Source of the DNA: a virus
Length of the DNA: 64,000 bases
Direction: 5' to 3' (one strand)
Virus record (IMG/VR): IMGVR_UViG_3300034112_000721
Location: 48,532 to 112,531 of that record
Shown here: positions 1-9,983 of the stretch, one piece after another
How positions within the stretch are numbered: position 1 is the stretch's first letter
Layout: each line of letters begins with the position of its first letter
The notes under the pieces: model-generated
Seen by the model: only the letters and a program-made list of their open reading frames with translations
Told to the model about the DNA's origin: nothing
Database searches by the model: none
Translations under genes and position numbers: made by a program

Positions 1-2125
1 CAATGTTCATAACCCATTGCTTATATTTAGCATCAGCATCAGGATCTTTTAATTCCATTTTATCTCCATCTATGTAAATTATTTTGTTTTTTTCTTCATA
101 TGGATCTTTTTTTGATTTGAGATCAATTTCTTTTGCGTCTTGAACAAAATCACGTACAGCAAGATTTACCTCTCCAGGTTTAGTTTTAGGTGCACTAGCT
201 AATTTTTCAACTGCAGCAAGACTTTTTGGTTTTGCTGTTGCTCTAGCAGCACTAACATTACTAGAAGGTTTAGATTTATTTTCTGATTCAGAGATTGCCT
301 TAGTAATATAATTAGCCATATTACCAAGACCACCAGCAGCACCACTAGCAATTAATCTTGAAAGCTCAGCAGCTTTTTCTTTTTCTTGAAGTTGTTTTAT
401 TGGATTACCTCCTTTATCCATTCTAGTTAATGAAGGTATAGAAATGTCTTCTATTATATATCCACCTTTTCTGTATTCTTCTATTTGATTATCATCAAGT
501 TCAAGTTCAATATAACTAGGTGCTCCAATCATATTTCTTAAAAAACTCTGTGCATCAGAATCTGCAATTGAAGGATTTTCAGTTGCTATATTTCTACCAT
601 AAACATTTGTAATTGGCCTATAACCAATTTTTCTATCTTCATCTACAGCATGCTGAAATGTTTCATGTGCAGGTGATTTTAAATATTCTCCTGTATTTTG
701 ATTAATACTATATGCATGATAATAACCATCACTCTCTTTGGGTTGATCATAATTAAATTTTTCTGGTCTTCCCTCAGAATCCCAATAACCCCTTATATCA
801 TATGTAGCATCATCTGTTTGAAGATTTTCAGGAAGTGTAGCATAAAATTTTTGAAATTCTATTTCTTCTTCTGGTGACAGTTTAGTAATACCACCATTTT
901 GTTTCCTTATAAGATTACCTATAGAATGTCCATAGCTTGCTTCTGGTAATTCTACACCATCTTTAAATATTTGTCCTGCACTTCCTAATTTATTAATAAC
1001 AGATTGTTTATTATCTATATGTCTATTTATTCCCAGTTCTTTTATTTTAGCTATCTTAGCTTTATCTGATCCTGTTGCAAATATTCTATCTTCAGATATT
1101 CCCGCAGCTCTTGCTCTTTCTATCATATCTGGTGTTACTTCAGCTCTAGCAGATATTATATATTTTTCATTAGGCATGGATTGAGCCATTTGTAAACCTC
1201 TATCTGTGCTAAGTGTATCATCAAAGTCAAATGAAATTATTTCACCTCCTATTTTTTTATATTTTAACTTTTTAAGATTTTCTAAAATGCTTTCTATTCT
1301 TTGTTCTTCTTGTCTCGCCTCTCCTTCTATTGTAGATGGATTCATATACATTCTTTCCTGTGCTAAATTTAGTATTTTCTCTTCTGGCATATCAGGATTT
1401 TCTTGCATAATTTGATCAAAAGCTTGATCAAATTCAACACCTCTTCTATCATAATAAGCACCTATTGCTTCATCTGATGCAACATATGGATTAGGCCTAA
1501 GACCTACTGAACCGTATGTACTCATTTTACCATCCATATTTTGTTTATCATGAAAAAGTTCATGCGCCAACCACCAAGGATTATTTATATTTTCTATTGG
1601 ACTATTTGGATTATATGTTATAGTTCTAAATGCAGAATTATAACCTAATTGATGTTCAGGATTATTAGGATCATAATTTTTTATTGGAACATATGTTATA
1701 CCACCATCTTGAAAATATGGAGAATTAGGATCAAAGATTTTATTCTTTACAGATTTTGATTTTTTAAATAACGGGTTTTTTGTAAATAATATATTCCTAG
1801 CCATTAAGCTTTTGGAATATTTTTTAGGATACTTTTTACTACCACCTTTCTTAGCTTGTGGTATTTCATAAACCATGTCTCCTTCAAACTGATACTCATT
1901 ACCTGGAGTCATGTATTGTGCATTACCTAAATTATCTATACCCAATAAGTCATCTTCTACTCCTTTCATGGTTATCTTTCCAGTAGGTGTAGGTACTGCA
2001 GTAGGAAGACCTGGGTAATCCCATTGCCCTCTTTCAGAAACAATAAATCCTTGAGTAAATCTTTTTAACTCATTTGGACCACCGGGTAAACCAGCTTTTT
2101 CATATTTCTTAAAAGACTTCTTCAT
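1..2125 (-). CDS. Large virion-associated protein with HExxH and HAD-like motifs (partial at left edge)
   Basis: An open frame on the minus strand starts at 2125, where ATG overlaps the stop of the tail stabilization gene as TAATG, and runs off the left edge without a stop (about 708 residues seen). Residues 188-192 read HELFH, a zinc-metallopeptidase (HExxH) signature, inside a segment about a missing helper residue PWWLAHELFH context. Near residue 300 is FDFDDT, the DxDxT motif of HAD phosphatase-type folds, followed by a segment with ISAR and GSDKAK that also fits HAD. Short GG elements (YRKGGY, DKGGN, QNGGI, QDGGI) recall the small basic proteins further right. Its place after the tail genes suggests a virion or cargo protein. 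The start and partial status are sure; the enzymatic roles are inferred from motifs only. Confidence 0.75.
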   Translation of the reverse strand, partial: MKKSFKKYEKAGLPGGPNELKRFTQGFIVSERGQWDYPGLPTAVPTPTGKITMKGVEDDLLGIDNLGNAQYMTPGNEYQFEGDMVYEIPQAKKGGSKKYPKKYSKSLMARNILFTKNPLFKKSKSVKNKIFDPNSPYFQDGGITYVPIKNYDPNNPEHQLGYNSAFRTITYNPNSPIENINNPWWLAHELFHDKQNMDGKMSTYGSVGLRPNPYVASDEAIGAYYDRRGVEFDQAFDQIMQENPDMPEEKILNLAQERMYMNPSTIEGEARQEEQRIESILENLKKLKYKKIGGEIISFDFDDTLSTDRGLQMAQSMPNEKYIISARAEVTPDMIERARAAGISEDRIFATGSDKAKIAKIKELGINRHIDNKQSVINKLGSAGQIFKDGVELPEASYGHSIGNLIRKQNGGITKLSPEEEIEFQKFYATLPENLQTDDATYDIRGYWDSEGRPEKFNYDQPKESDGYYHAYSINQNTGEYLKSPAHETFQHAVDEDRKIGYRPITNVYGRNIATENPSIADSDAQSFLRNMIGAPSYIELELDDNQIEEYRKGGYIIEDISIPSLTRMDKGGNPIKQLQEKEKAAELSRLIASGAAGGLGNMANYITKAISESENKSKPSSNVSAARATAKPKSLAAVEKLASAPKTKPGEVNLAVRDFVQDAKEIDLKSKKDPYEEKNKIIYIDGDKMELKDPDADAKYKQWVMNI

Positions 2126-5100
2126 TATCTTATTGACATTTCATTTTTACTATTTACAACTTTTAATATAAAGTTGATATCTCTTTCTTGTTCTGTAGCA
2201 AGTTTAGATAAAAATAAATAATTTAAGTAATGTCTAAACTTCTTTCTTTGAGTATCTAACTTAGCATAATTTAAGTTTGCATTATTCAAAGTTTTAATAT
2301 AACCATTTGGTTCTGTATTCCAAATAAATTGTTCAGAATAATTACCAAGAAGTTGTGTAGTTCCAGGAACAAGAGGTCCTGTTGGAGGGTAATCTGACCC
2401 AATTGGAAATTCTCCTCTATCTTTTGTAATATCCCAATACTGATTAAACCTATACTTATTTTCTTCTTTTGAAAATAATATATCAAATGAAGATAAGTTG
2501 GATTGATTTAATTTAGGATATTGTAATGAAAGAGTAATATTATTTTTTGGGAATATGTTTAAATTAAGATATCCAGATACTTGCTCTGTGTTAGATATAA
2601 CTGCTTGACTAAAGTTTGCATCAAGAACATGAAACTGATCTACACAGTTAAATTGTGAATATCTATAACACTCTAAGGTATATTCTATTGATCTTACAAT
2701 ACTTGGAGCAGATCCTGTATTTATTGGATACTCTATTTCAAAAGGATATTGTGTACCATAAAAATTACAGAAGTCATCACATACATCATTATGTCTCCAG
2801 ATTGTATTACCTTTTACAGTAAACAATGTTTCTTTAGATGAAAATACAAGATCTGGATGCCAATCATGATAACTAATAAATACTTGTAATTTAGGGTCAT
2901 AACTTACAGTCCATGATGCATCAACAAAAACATTTGGGTGCCCTAATGGATAATTTACTCCAAGATAATTAAACTTATTTGTTTCTGGATTATAAGATAC
3001 TTTACCTATATCCTTTCTTAACTGATAATCTTTCTTAGTAAAGTATAGTATAGATGATCTTGTATCATATCCTGCTTGAACACCAATACCAGCTACTGGA
3101 TTATCTTGATGTGGATAATCTGGAAAATCTTCTGTTAGCTTATATGGTAAAAATAAAGAAAACCACCACTTCAATCCATTTTGTGAAATTTCTTTTATAC
3201 CCTCACCATATGCAAAAAGTTTACCCTGATTCATTGATGCATAATATAATCCAGCTGGTGAGTATATTACAGATCTTATATTTTGAGATGAACCATATTC
3301 AAATGGTGCATCAGCATTTACTGCAGACTGTGGAGGATTACTAAATAAACCACCATCTCCAATAGTTACTTTTTTACCAGATAAAGTCTGTAATGTATCT
3401 ATACCTTGATAGAACAAAGGTCCTGTAGTTGGGAATGTAAAGATCATACCTGTCATACCAACAGGTTTTACCGTAGTAATTTTATCATTAAACTGTACAT
3501 AGTTTAATGGTAAATAGATCAACCAATTATTATCATAGGATTGATCATCTTGGTACAATGAGTATAACGCTCTATTTGGATAATATGTAAAACATAATTC
3601 TGCAACTTGAGGATCATAATTTGCACCTTGTGTTGATCCGGCAGAAAGATACTGTGTAAAAAACTTAGTAACACTTAATGAATAATCATAGTTATAAAAG
3701 TTACCCTTAGTAATTACTTCTGGATTCATATCAAACAGCTGTCTTAAATCTGTATATTGATATGGTATATATGGTTGTTGTGATTGTAAAGTTCCTTGTG
3801 ATCTAAAGTCTACAAGTACATTACTCTCTACAAAGAAATCTCTTACACCAGAATTAGCTAAATACATGTATGAATCCTTAACAGATAAAAATCCTGGATA
3901 GTTTCCTTCCGTATCATTTTGTCTATCATAATTATCATTATCTAAATTATAATATCCTTTTGGCATTGGACCAGTACCAAATGTTGGCTGAGGAGTTAGT
4001 AAAGATATTATATCTGCAATTGTTGTTGCAATATTACCACCAGCAGCAATTGGATTTTCATCTTTACTGTATGGTGCAGTATTCATCCAATACCTTGCTG
4101 TAGGTATATTATTATATAATGCATAGTTCCATATAGTTCCATCAGGTAAATTATATAACCAGTTGTAAAAGAAAAGCATTGTGTTCTTTTCTGTAAATCT
4201 GTTTATATAAGTATCTCCTCCAAATATAATTTCTGATGTTGGAAGAACTTTATGAAATACTTGTCCATTCAACGGGCAGTTGCCAGATGTTGGTTGAGAA
4301 ATTATATTATTAGGATCAAATTTTTGTTCACACGTTGTTGCAACAACTTGTTTAATACTATCAATTCTACCATATTGATTTTGTACATTATATTTTAATC
4401 CAACATAATGACTTGCTATATTTCCTAAAAATTGTTTAAATAATGATTCATTTTTAAAACTCATATCAAAGCTTGGAACATCAGTTGCTTTACCAAGATT
4501 AATTAATGAGTTATCTTCTTGAAAACCAATTTGCTGTGTTGATCCAACATATGTACCAACTAACTGCGGTCCTATTGTTGGAGCAATGGTAGGTGATGTG
4601 TATGTTGTATTTGGAGCAGAAGTTCTAATAAAGACTGTCTTAGGTCTAGAAAGATTATTTATTGTAAATCTTTGAAAATTACCAAATCCATTTAAATAAT
4701 CTGGAACCTCTTGATTTCTATCACTAAGATAGAACCCGTTTTCAATTTTAAATCTTTTTAAGAAATTAGTATTAGGTGCAACAAATCTTGCATAGAATCC
4801 ATGTGCTAATGATTGTAAAGCATATTGTCTAAATGGTAAAAATGCTTGAATAATTCTTAGTGTTGTATTGAACCCCTCAGTAAAATAATATGGTAACTGC
4901 ACACCAATATTTATTGCGCTTGTTGCAAAAACACCAAGCCCTAAATTATTTAAAACAGTTGCTGTATTATAATCTGTTATAAGTGTTGTTGGTGGATATA
5001 GTCCAATATTTGCATATGATTGTGCCGTTGTTTCAAAAATCTCTTCAAGCGTTAAAGATGCCGGATTACCAGGTCCAGTAATTGCACCAGAAATTTGTTG

Positions 5101-7578
5101 AGAGGCACTATTAAAATAGTTATTAAGTTGTGTATAAAAGTTAAATGCATTACTTGCAGCAGCATTTACTGTAAATGAATCAAGATCTCCTGGTGGTGGA
5201 TTTGGTGGTGTTAAGTTATTACCATTACCACCTGCAATATTCCAATAATCATATTTTTGATAAGGGACTTGAAAATCTGGAAGAGCTGGTGATGATATCT
5301 GTTTCTTACCCAATAAGTTTAATAAAGCATTTCCAAGACCAGCTATAATTGCAATATAAACCGCAGCATTACTCATCAACTGATTTTCAGGATGCTTATC
5401 TGGTATTACAAAAGAATGTACTGAGTTACCTTCTAAACTTCCATAGATTTTTAATTCAGTTTGGTTTATAAAAGGATTTCTAAAGCTAGTATCTGGAGAT
5501 GTAAATGTAAGAAGGTTTTTTGGTATACCTTGATTTACAAATGTTTCATTTCCATCTTTATCTATAGTGGTTGTTTTAATAAAAGGATCATTATAATAAT
5601 AATCATGATCTCCAATATTTGCAGTATTATCTAATGGTATTGAACAGTTAAATGGATAGTTTGCATATAGTCCTGTTCTATTACCTTTTGATTGCCCCTG
5701 TATAGGATAAGTCCTAAAGTTATTAATCATCCCTTTAGCAACTATACTAAGATTACCTTCTCTTGAACCTCTTAGTATTTCATATCCAACTATATTAGGA
5801 ATATCATTACCGTCATTATCTTTTGGGTAGATTATATTATTAAACTCTACACCCATTATTCTAATAAACTTTTTACCATCAGAAGCATTAGCATTTTCTA
5901 CTCTAAAGTGATATGTATCAGGTGTTAATGCATTATCTGGAAACTTGTGATGTCTAATAGGTTTACCACAAAGATCATATCTTGGATCTTTAGTAGCTGT
6001 CCAACACTGTGAACTTGAATTCCATATGTTAGGTTGGTTATCAGGATATATTTCTGTAGATTGCCAGTATCCCATTTTACCTTTAGCTAATACAACTCCT
6101 CCATCAGGTAATACTGGATAGTTAGGAAAGTATGTATCTGTCTGCCAAGCTGTATTTACAGTTTCAAATAATAATGTGTTATCTACAAAACTATTCTTAT
6201 CTGTATATGTATCAGCATCTTTTGTATTTGCAGGAACATTATCTGGATTTGGTGTTGGATAGTTTTCTTCTGGTCTTCCAGGAATGTGATAAGATGCAGA
6301 TTTATCTCCAGTATTGTATACCCATCTTATAAAGAAAGCATATACCTCATCTCTAAGATAACCTACTTTAGATCCTCCAGTAATATAATAGTCTTCAGGA
6401 TATTCAACTGACACCCATTTAGTATTTATCAAATTAGCAAGTGGCTGATAATTAAAATCAAATTTAGATGTGGGAGCAATTCTAAGTAAGTACTGTCCAA
6501 CATTAACTATCTGATCTGATTTCTCATATACTGGATTTAATAATGGTATAGCTGATGTTGGTATAGTTATTAATGTCTGTGGTATATCATCTAATAAGAT
6601 TGATGTTTCAGAAGTAGAATAATAACCAATCTGTTTTGCTTGAACATTTTCATTAATTGATCTAACTATTACTAATTCAAACTGCTCAAAGTTTTCAGTG
6701 TCTAAATCTAATGTTAATAGTAATGATCCTTGTGAAACATCATTAGGATTATATACTGGTTGAAGATTACTTGGAGAAAAATAATTAGTTACATTCTGAC
6801 CCTTAATAGAATATGCTACAACGGCAAAGTAAGTTCCATTTTCTAATGTACCTGTACCAGGTGCAATTGAAAGTTGAACGCATGGTGTCTGTACTAATGA
6901 TGCCAATCTTATTTTGTCACAATCTAAAAAGTTTAAATCTGTACATATTTTACAATCTCCAGGAGTACATTTTTGTTCCCATGCAGTAATTGGCCATAAT
7001 ACAGTTCCACTTGATGAAATATATCTATTATAATTTATACCTGCTGTAGCTTGATTAGAGCCACCCCATTGAAAAGATGAATCTGGCCATGTCTTTGGAT
7101 CACCAATATTTAAATATCTATCAGGATTTAAACCATCTGCCCAATACACTTCCCACTTACAATCTCCCTTTTGTCTAGAAGCTCCGGTAATTAAATTATA
7201 TGGACTAAAATTTAAACATGGTGCAGAAACAATTGGTCTATACAAACAATGTTCTTCTTCATATAAACCAATTTCAGAATTAACAGGTTTACCATTTACA
7301 GTAGCAACAGTAAATATAATCCACTTATCCGCATATAAATGTATAATACCAATAATAGCTTTATCACCCTGCATGGTCTCTCCACTTGTTCCGCAGAGAT
7401 AGTTTGAGTCCTCATTAGATAAAGTACCTAGGTTACCCTCATCAGTATTATTGACCATGTTTCTTGCATGTGTCCATAGTCCAGATGTTACAAATGATGG
7501 GTCTGTATCTTTATTTAGACCTTTAGAGAAACTATTTGTAATATTCTGAGTAGTATTTTGAAGACCTTTTTTAGCCAT
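2125..7578 (-). CDS. Tail stabilization / muzzle-type giant structural protein (1817 aa)
   Basis: This is the largest complete gene in the window. It is rich in Asn, Tyr, Thr, Pro and Gly and shows no enzyme motif, as expected for a beta-rich tail protein. Its N-terminus (SFSKGLNKDTDPSF, then a segment on arranged node text ending NYLCG) has the pattern of the tail stabilization proteins of crAss-like phages, and it lies directly after two ring-type proteins, as in those genomes. I infer that it forms the distal tail or muzzle. It starts one base inside the stop of the upstream 348-residue gene (TAATG), so translation is probably coupled. The structural role is fairly safe; the exact position in the tail is inferred. 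Confidence 0.8.
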   Translation of the reverse strand: MAKKGLQNTTQNITNSFSKGLNKDTDPSFVTSGLWTHARNMVNNTDEGNLGTLSNEDSNYLCGTSGETMQGDKAIIGIIHLYADKWIIFTVATVNGKPVNSEIGLYEEEHCLYRPIVSAPCLNFSPYNLITGASRQKGDCKWEVYWADGLNPDRYLNIGDPKTWPDSSFQWGGSNQATAGINYNRYISSSGTVLWPITAWEQKCTPGDCKICTDLNFLDCDKIRLASLVQTPCVQLSIAPGTGTLENGTYFAVVAYSIKGQNVTNYFSPSNLQPVYNPNDVSQGSLLLTLDLDTENFEQFELVIVRSINENVQAKQIGYYSTSETSILLDDIPQTLITIPTSAIPLLNPVYEKSDQIVNVGQYLLRIAPTSKFDFNYQPLANLINTKWVSVEYPEDYYITGGSKVGYLRDEVYAFFIRWVYNTGDKSASYHIPGRPEENYPTPNPDNVPANTKDADTYTDKNSFVDNTLLFETVNTAWQTDTYFPNYPVLPDGGVVLAKGKMGYWQSTEIYPDNQPNIWNSSSQCWTATKDPRYDLCGKPIRHHKFPDNALTPDTYHFRVENANASDGKKFIRIMGVEFNNIIYPKDNDGNDIPNIVGYEILRGSREGNLSIVAKGMINNFRTYPIQGQSKGNRTGLYANYPFNCSIPLDNTANIGDHDYYYNDPFIKTTTIDKDGNETFVNQGIPKNLLTFTSPDTSFRNPFINQTELKIYGSLEGNSVHSFVIPDKHPENQLMSNAAVYIAIIAGLGNALLNLLGKKQISSPALPDFQVPYQKYDYWNIAGGNGNNLTPPNPPPGDLDSFTVNAAASNAFNFYTQLNNYFNSASQQISGAITGPGNPASLTLEEIFETTAQSYANIGLYPPTTLITDYNTATVLNNLGLGVFATSAINIGVQLPYYFTEGFNTTLRIIQAFLPFRQYALQSLAHGFYARFVAPNTNFLKRFKIENGFYLSDRNQEVPDYLNGFGNFQRFTINNLSRPKTVFIRTSAPNTTYTSPTIAPTIGPQLVGTYVGSTQQIGFQEDNSLINLGKATDVPSFDMSFKNESLFKQFLGNIASHYVGLKYNVQNQYGRIDSIKQVVATTCEQKFDPNNIISQPTSGNCPLNGQVFHKVLPTSEIIFGGDTYINRFTEKNTMLFFYNWLYNLPDGTIWNYALYNNIPTARYWMNTAPYSKDENPIAAGGNIATTIADIISLLTPQPTFGTGPMPKGYYNLDNDNYDRQNDTEGNYPGFLSVKDSYMYLANSGVRDFFVESNVLVDFRSQGTLQSQQPYIPYQYTDLRQLFDMNPEVITKGNFYNYDYSLSVTKFFTQYLSAGSTQGANYDPQVAELCFTYYPNRALYSLYQDDQSYDNNWLIYLPLNYVQFNDKITTVKPVGMTGMIFTFPTTGPLFYQGIDTLQTLSGKKVTIGDGGLFSNPPQSAVNADAPFEYGSSQNIRSVIYSPAGLYYASMNQGKLFAYGEGIKEISQNGLKWWFSLFLPYKLTEDFPDYPHQDNPVAGIGVQAGYDTRSSILYFTKKDYQLRKDIGKVSYNPETNKFNYLGVNYPLGHPNVFVDASWTVSYDPKLQVFISYHDWHPDLVFSSKETLFTVKGNTIWRHNDVCDDFCNFYGTQYPFEIEYPINTGSAPSIVRSIEYTLECYRYSQFNCVDQFHVLDANFSQAVISNTEQVSGYLNLNIFPKNNITLSLQYPKLNQSNLSSFDILFSKEENKYRFNQYWDITKDRGEFPIGSDYPPTGPLVPGTTQLLGNYSEQFIWNTEPNGYIKTLNNANLNYAKLDTQRKKFRHYLNYLFLSKLATEQERDINFILKVVNSKNEMSIR

Positions 7579-8624
7579 TATATTATTCTATTGCCGGTTA
7601 AGTTTCTATAATATGCTGCATTAGGAGAATAACTTTCAAACATATAGTAATACTTACCATACATTGATTTTCTATTTGTCCACCACATCTTTTCAAGTTC
7701 CTTGAAGTTTGGTGTATTAACAACACTTAATGCTTGATTTCTAGCTGCTCTTAATCTTTGTTCAATTAACTGCATTCTTTGTGCTACATCCTCACCATTA
7801 ATATATAGGTTTTCAAGTATTCTAGATTTTAAAGCATATTCATAATATTCATTTATTAGATCATGATCTGGGACCATTAAGTATCCTTGATCATTTACCA
7901 TTTCACCTTGATAATTTAAATATACCTTACCAGTTTCAAATGTTGTAAATAGAAAACCACCTTTTATCCAACCTTGGTTTGCTGTATTAAAATAAAGATT
8001 TGGACAGTCACATTCTATTTCTTGACTAGCCTTCATTCTTAATGGTAATAAATCTGTGTAAACTCTTGTAGCTCCAGAATTATTCATTACTTGAACTAGT
8101 TCCCACTTTTCCCCTTTACAATTCATAAAAACTCTAGGTGCAATACAAGTATCACCATAAGGATTGTTTGGGTCATACTCTGTAGGTATTGGATCTACTA
8201 TAGGAAAATTAAGATCACATGCTGCAGTTTTGTTACATGGATTAGAATTACATGTTCTGCAGTTAACTGTTGGTGGTGCACACACATCTGTAGTAGATGG
8301 AGTTTCTTGGTATCTTACTTCTTGTATATTAGTTCCTGCAGACATTGGACCATATCCAACTTGTTGAACATAGTTACCGCATACTAATGCAAAGTTAAAT
8401 ACATAAAAATCATCTGGTAGTTTTACCTTACCATGACATACATCTAGAATAACTTCTTTAGTTTGATTTACCCTTAGACCAAGATCATAATTTAGTTTTT
8501 TAACCAGCTTAATTAATTGCTGAGGCTCTATCATGTTTTCTAGAGCAAAGGTGTTTAAATCAACTGTTACATCTTCTAACAATTGATCAAAAGTTCTATA
8601 TCTAAGAGTATAATTAAAATCCAT
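7578..8624 (-). CDS. Tail ring / connector protein (348 aa)
   Basis: A structural protein between the 221-residue ring protein and the giant tail protein, overlapping both by TAATG-type junctions. It begins with a helical stretch (LINQ-like pattern around LIKLVKKLNYDLGLRVNQ) and has a Cys-rich loop near residues 115-135 (CAPP, CRTC, CNKT), which could bind metal or form disulfides. The C-terminal part is helical and basic, with many Tyr and Asn. Position and length match the conserved structural proteins next to the stabilization protein in crAss-like phages. I infer a head-tail ring or tail-hub role. Confidence 0.65.
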   Translation of the reverse strand: MDFNYTLRYRTFDQLLEDVTVDLNTFALENMIEPQQLIKLVKKLNYDLGLRVNQTKEVILDVCHGKVKLPDDFYVFNFALVCGNYVQQVGYGPMSAGTNIQEVRYQETPSTTDVCAPPTVNCRTCNSNPCNKTAACDLNFPIVDPIPTEYDPNNPYGDTCIAPRVFMNCKGEKWELVQVMNNSGATRVYTDLLPLRMKASQEIECDCPNLYFNTANQGWIKGGFLFTTFETGKVYLNYQGEMVNDQGYLMVPDHDLINEYYEYALKSRILENLYINGEDVAQRMQLIEQRLRAARNQALSVVNTPNFKELEKMWWTNRKSMYGKYYYMFESYSPNAAYYRNLTGNRII

Positions 8625-9289
8625 TATCTAAGTATATTTTGACCATCATCAGGACCATCTGTTGGAACCTGCATAGTCATAGTTAATTCTTTAATTACAA
8701 ACTGCTCTACTTCAGAAAATAAATACTCTGGAATAGTTAATAATTTATCTTGTGCTATCTCACACTGTTGAGCAGGATCACACGGATCAGTTACTCCTTG
8801 AAAGATAGCCTCCATTCTAATTGCTTCCCAATCTATATTGGGGCAGTATAAATATCCATTTAAATACCAAAAATATTTTCTTGTATTATATTTAAATGTA
8901 GTAGTCTTTGTCATTGAAACCCATGTACCCGGATCTGTTCTAAACATTTCTATACTACCATCTATTGAAGATACTGTACGTATAACAGGACCAAATGTTC
9001 CTTCTAATATAGTTGGTAGTTTATCTTTTGTTCTTTTAAAATAACATCCAGAATAAACACCAAGACATCCAGCTTCTACTTTATCTACATCTATAAGTTC
9101 AAGATATGGTAATACCTGAAATATAGAGCTAATCTTCATTAGCTTGAATTGATTATCCTCTCTCTTTAAAAGAGTCTGGCCATATTTAATTAGAGAGCTA
9201 TAGATTACTCTATCAGTTAAAAAAGAATCTTCTTTAACTGCTTTTAAAGTATTTCTAACCCGTGATATTGCTTCACCTATAGTTGTCAT
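8624..9289 (-). CDS. Tail tubular / ring protein (221 aa)
   Basis: A compact structural protein of the size of P22 gp4/T7 gp11-like tail tubular proteins. It has an N-terminal helical region (GEAISRVRNTLKAVKED), a beta-rich middle, and a C-terminal helix (EYLFSEVEQFVIKELTM) typical of ring proteins that pack as a dodecamer under the portal. It overlaps the upstream 193-residue gene by four bases and the downstream gene by one. Assignment rests on length, order and the helix-beta-helix pattern, not on a catalytic motif. Confidence 0.65.
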   Translation of the reverse strand: MTTIGEAISRVRNTLKAVKEDSFLTDRVIYSSLIKYGQTLLKREDNQFKLMKISSIFQVLPYLELIDVDKVEAGCLGVYSGCYFKRTKDKLPTILEGTFGPVIRTVSSIDGSIEMFRTDPGTWVSMTKTTTFKYNTRKYFWYLNGYLYCPNIDWEAIRMEAIFQGVTDPCDPAQQCEIAQDKLLTIPEYLFSEVEQFVIKELTMTMQVPTDGPDDGQNILR

Positions 9290-9867
9290 AGTTCAAATTC
9301 ATTATATTGTTTTAAGTCCTCCTGTAGCTTTTTTTGCATAGAGTTGACTAAAAAATTTTTAGTATGGTTAAGTTTTATTTTTGCTGTTGGTTCAACTACA
9401 AGATACATATTCCAATTTTCTGGATAAGCTTTAGAAACCGCTCTTTTAAATTCTCTACATGCAGTAAATCCCCAAAATTCTCTATTCTTCATTTTGTGTT
9501 TTAATGCATAACTTGTAAAAAATATTTTTGCTAGTTTACCATCTGTTTCCCAATTCTTATTTGTAACAGATACTCCATACTTCTTTGACTTTGCAAAATC
9601 AGTATTTTGTTTTTTTGGACTTTGACATGTTCCAATAAATATCCAACCTATTTGTTCAGGTAGTTGAACACCATCCCTTGTATCAATAACTGTTTGATAA
9701 AAAGTATTATTAAAAGATTTTATAATCTTTCTTAAGTCTTTATCATCCATCTGTTTATACTTAGGATATTTCTTTTTAAAACTTTCAAAGAACTTCTTGT
9801 TCATAATTGTATGTACTTCAGGTCTATACCTTGGTGCATTTAAGTCTGGACTTTTAAATTCCTTCAT
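9286..9867 (-). CDS. Conserved tail-region protein of unknown role (193 aa)
   Basis: A basic protein rich in Lys, Phe and Tyr. The motif LPEQIGWIFIGTCQ near residues 69-82 recalls proteins found beside the ring genes of crAss-like phages, but I cannot name a function. It is the first gene after the terminator at 9927-9948 and a -7-like site at 9906, so it probably starts the tail operon (193, 221, 348 and 1817 residues, then the left-edge gene). A role in tail assembly is inferred from this operon. Confidence 0.6.
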   Translation of the reverse strand: MKEFKSPDLNAPRYRPEVHTIMNKKFFESFKKKYPKYKQMDDKDLRKIIKSFNNTFYQTVIDTRDGVQLPEQIGWIFIGTCQSPKKQNTDFAKSKKYGVSVTNKNWETDGKLAKIFFTSYALKHKMKNREFWGFTACREFKRAVSKAYPENWNMYLVVEPTAKIKLNHTKNFLVNSMQKKLQEDLKQYNEFEL

Positions 9868-9905
9868 ACTATACTATTTAATATACTAAAAATAAATGAC
9901 TTTAA

Positions 9906-9913
9906 CAAATATA
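9906..9913 (-). promoter_or_regulatory. Candidate host-type -7 element of the tail operon
   Basis: The minus strand reads TATATTTG, a match to the Bacteroidota -7 consensus TAnnTTTG, 39 bases before the 193-residue gene and just after a terminator. No clear TTTG box lies 19-21 bases upstream, so the call is weak. Confidence 0.4.
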
Positions 9914-9926
9914 GCAATAAAAGCAA

Positions 9927-9948
9927 AACCCCCGCGAGTGCAGGGGTT
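9927..9948 (-). terminator. Terminator after the 333-residue appendage gene
   Basis: The arms AACCCC and GGGGTT pair and extend by GC/GC with one mismatch around a four-base loop. On the minus strand the hairpin is followed by TTTTGCTTTT. It separates the Cys-rich appendage genes from the tail operon. Confidence 0.8.
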
Positions 9949-9983
9949 CTACCAGTTGTTACAGAAACCAACAAACTGCAACT

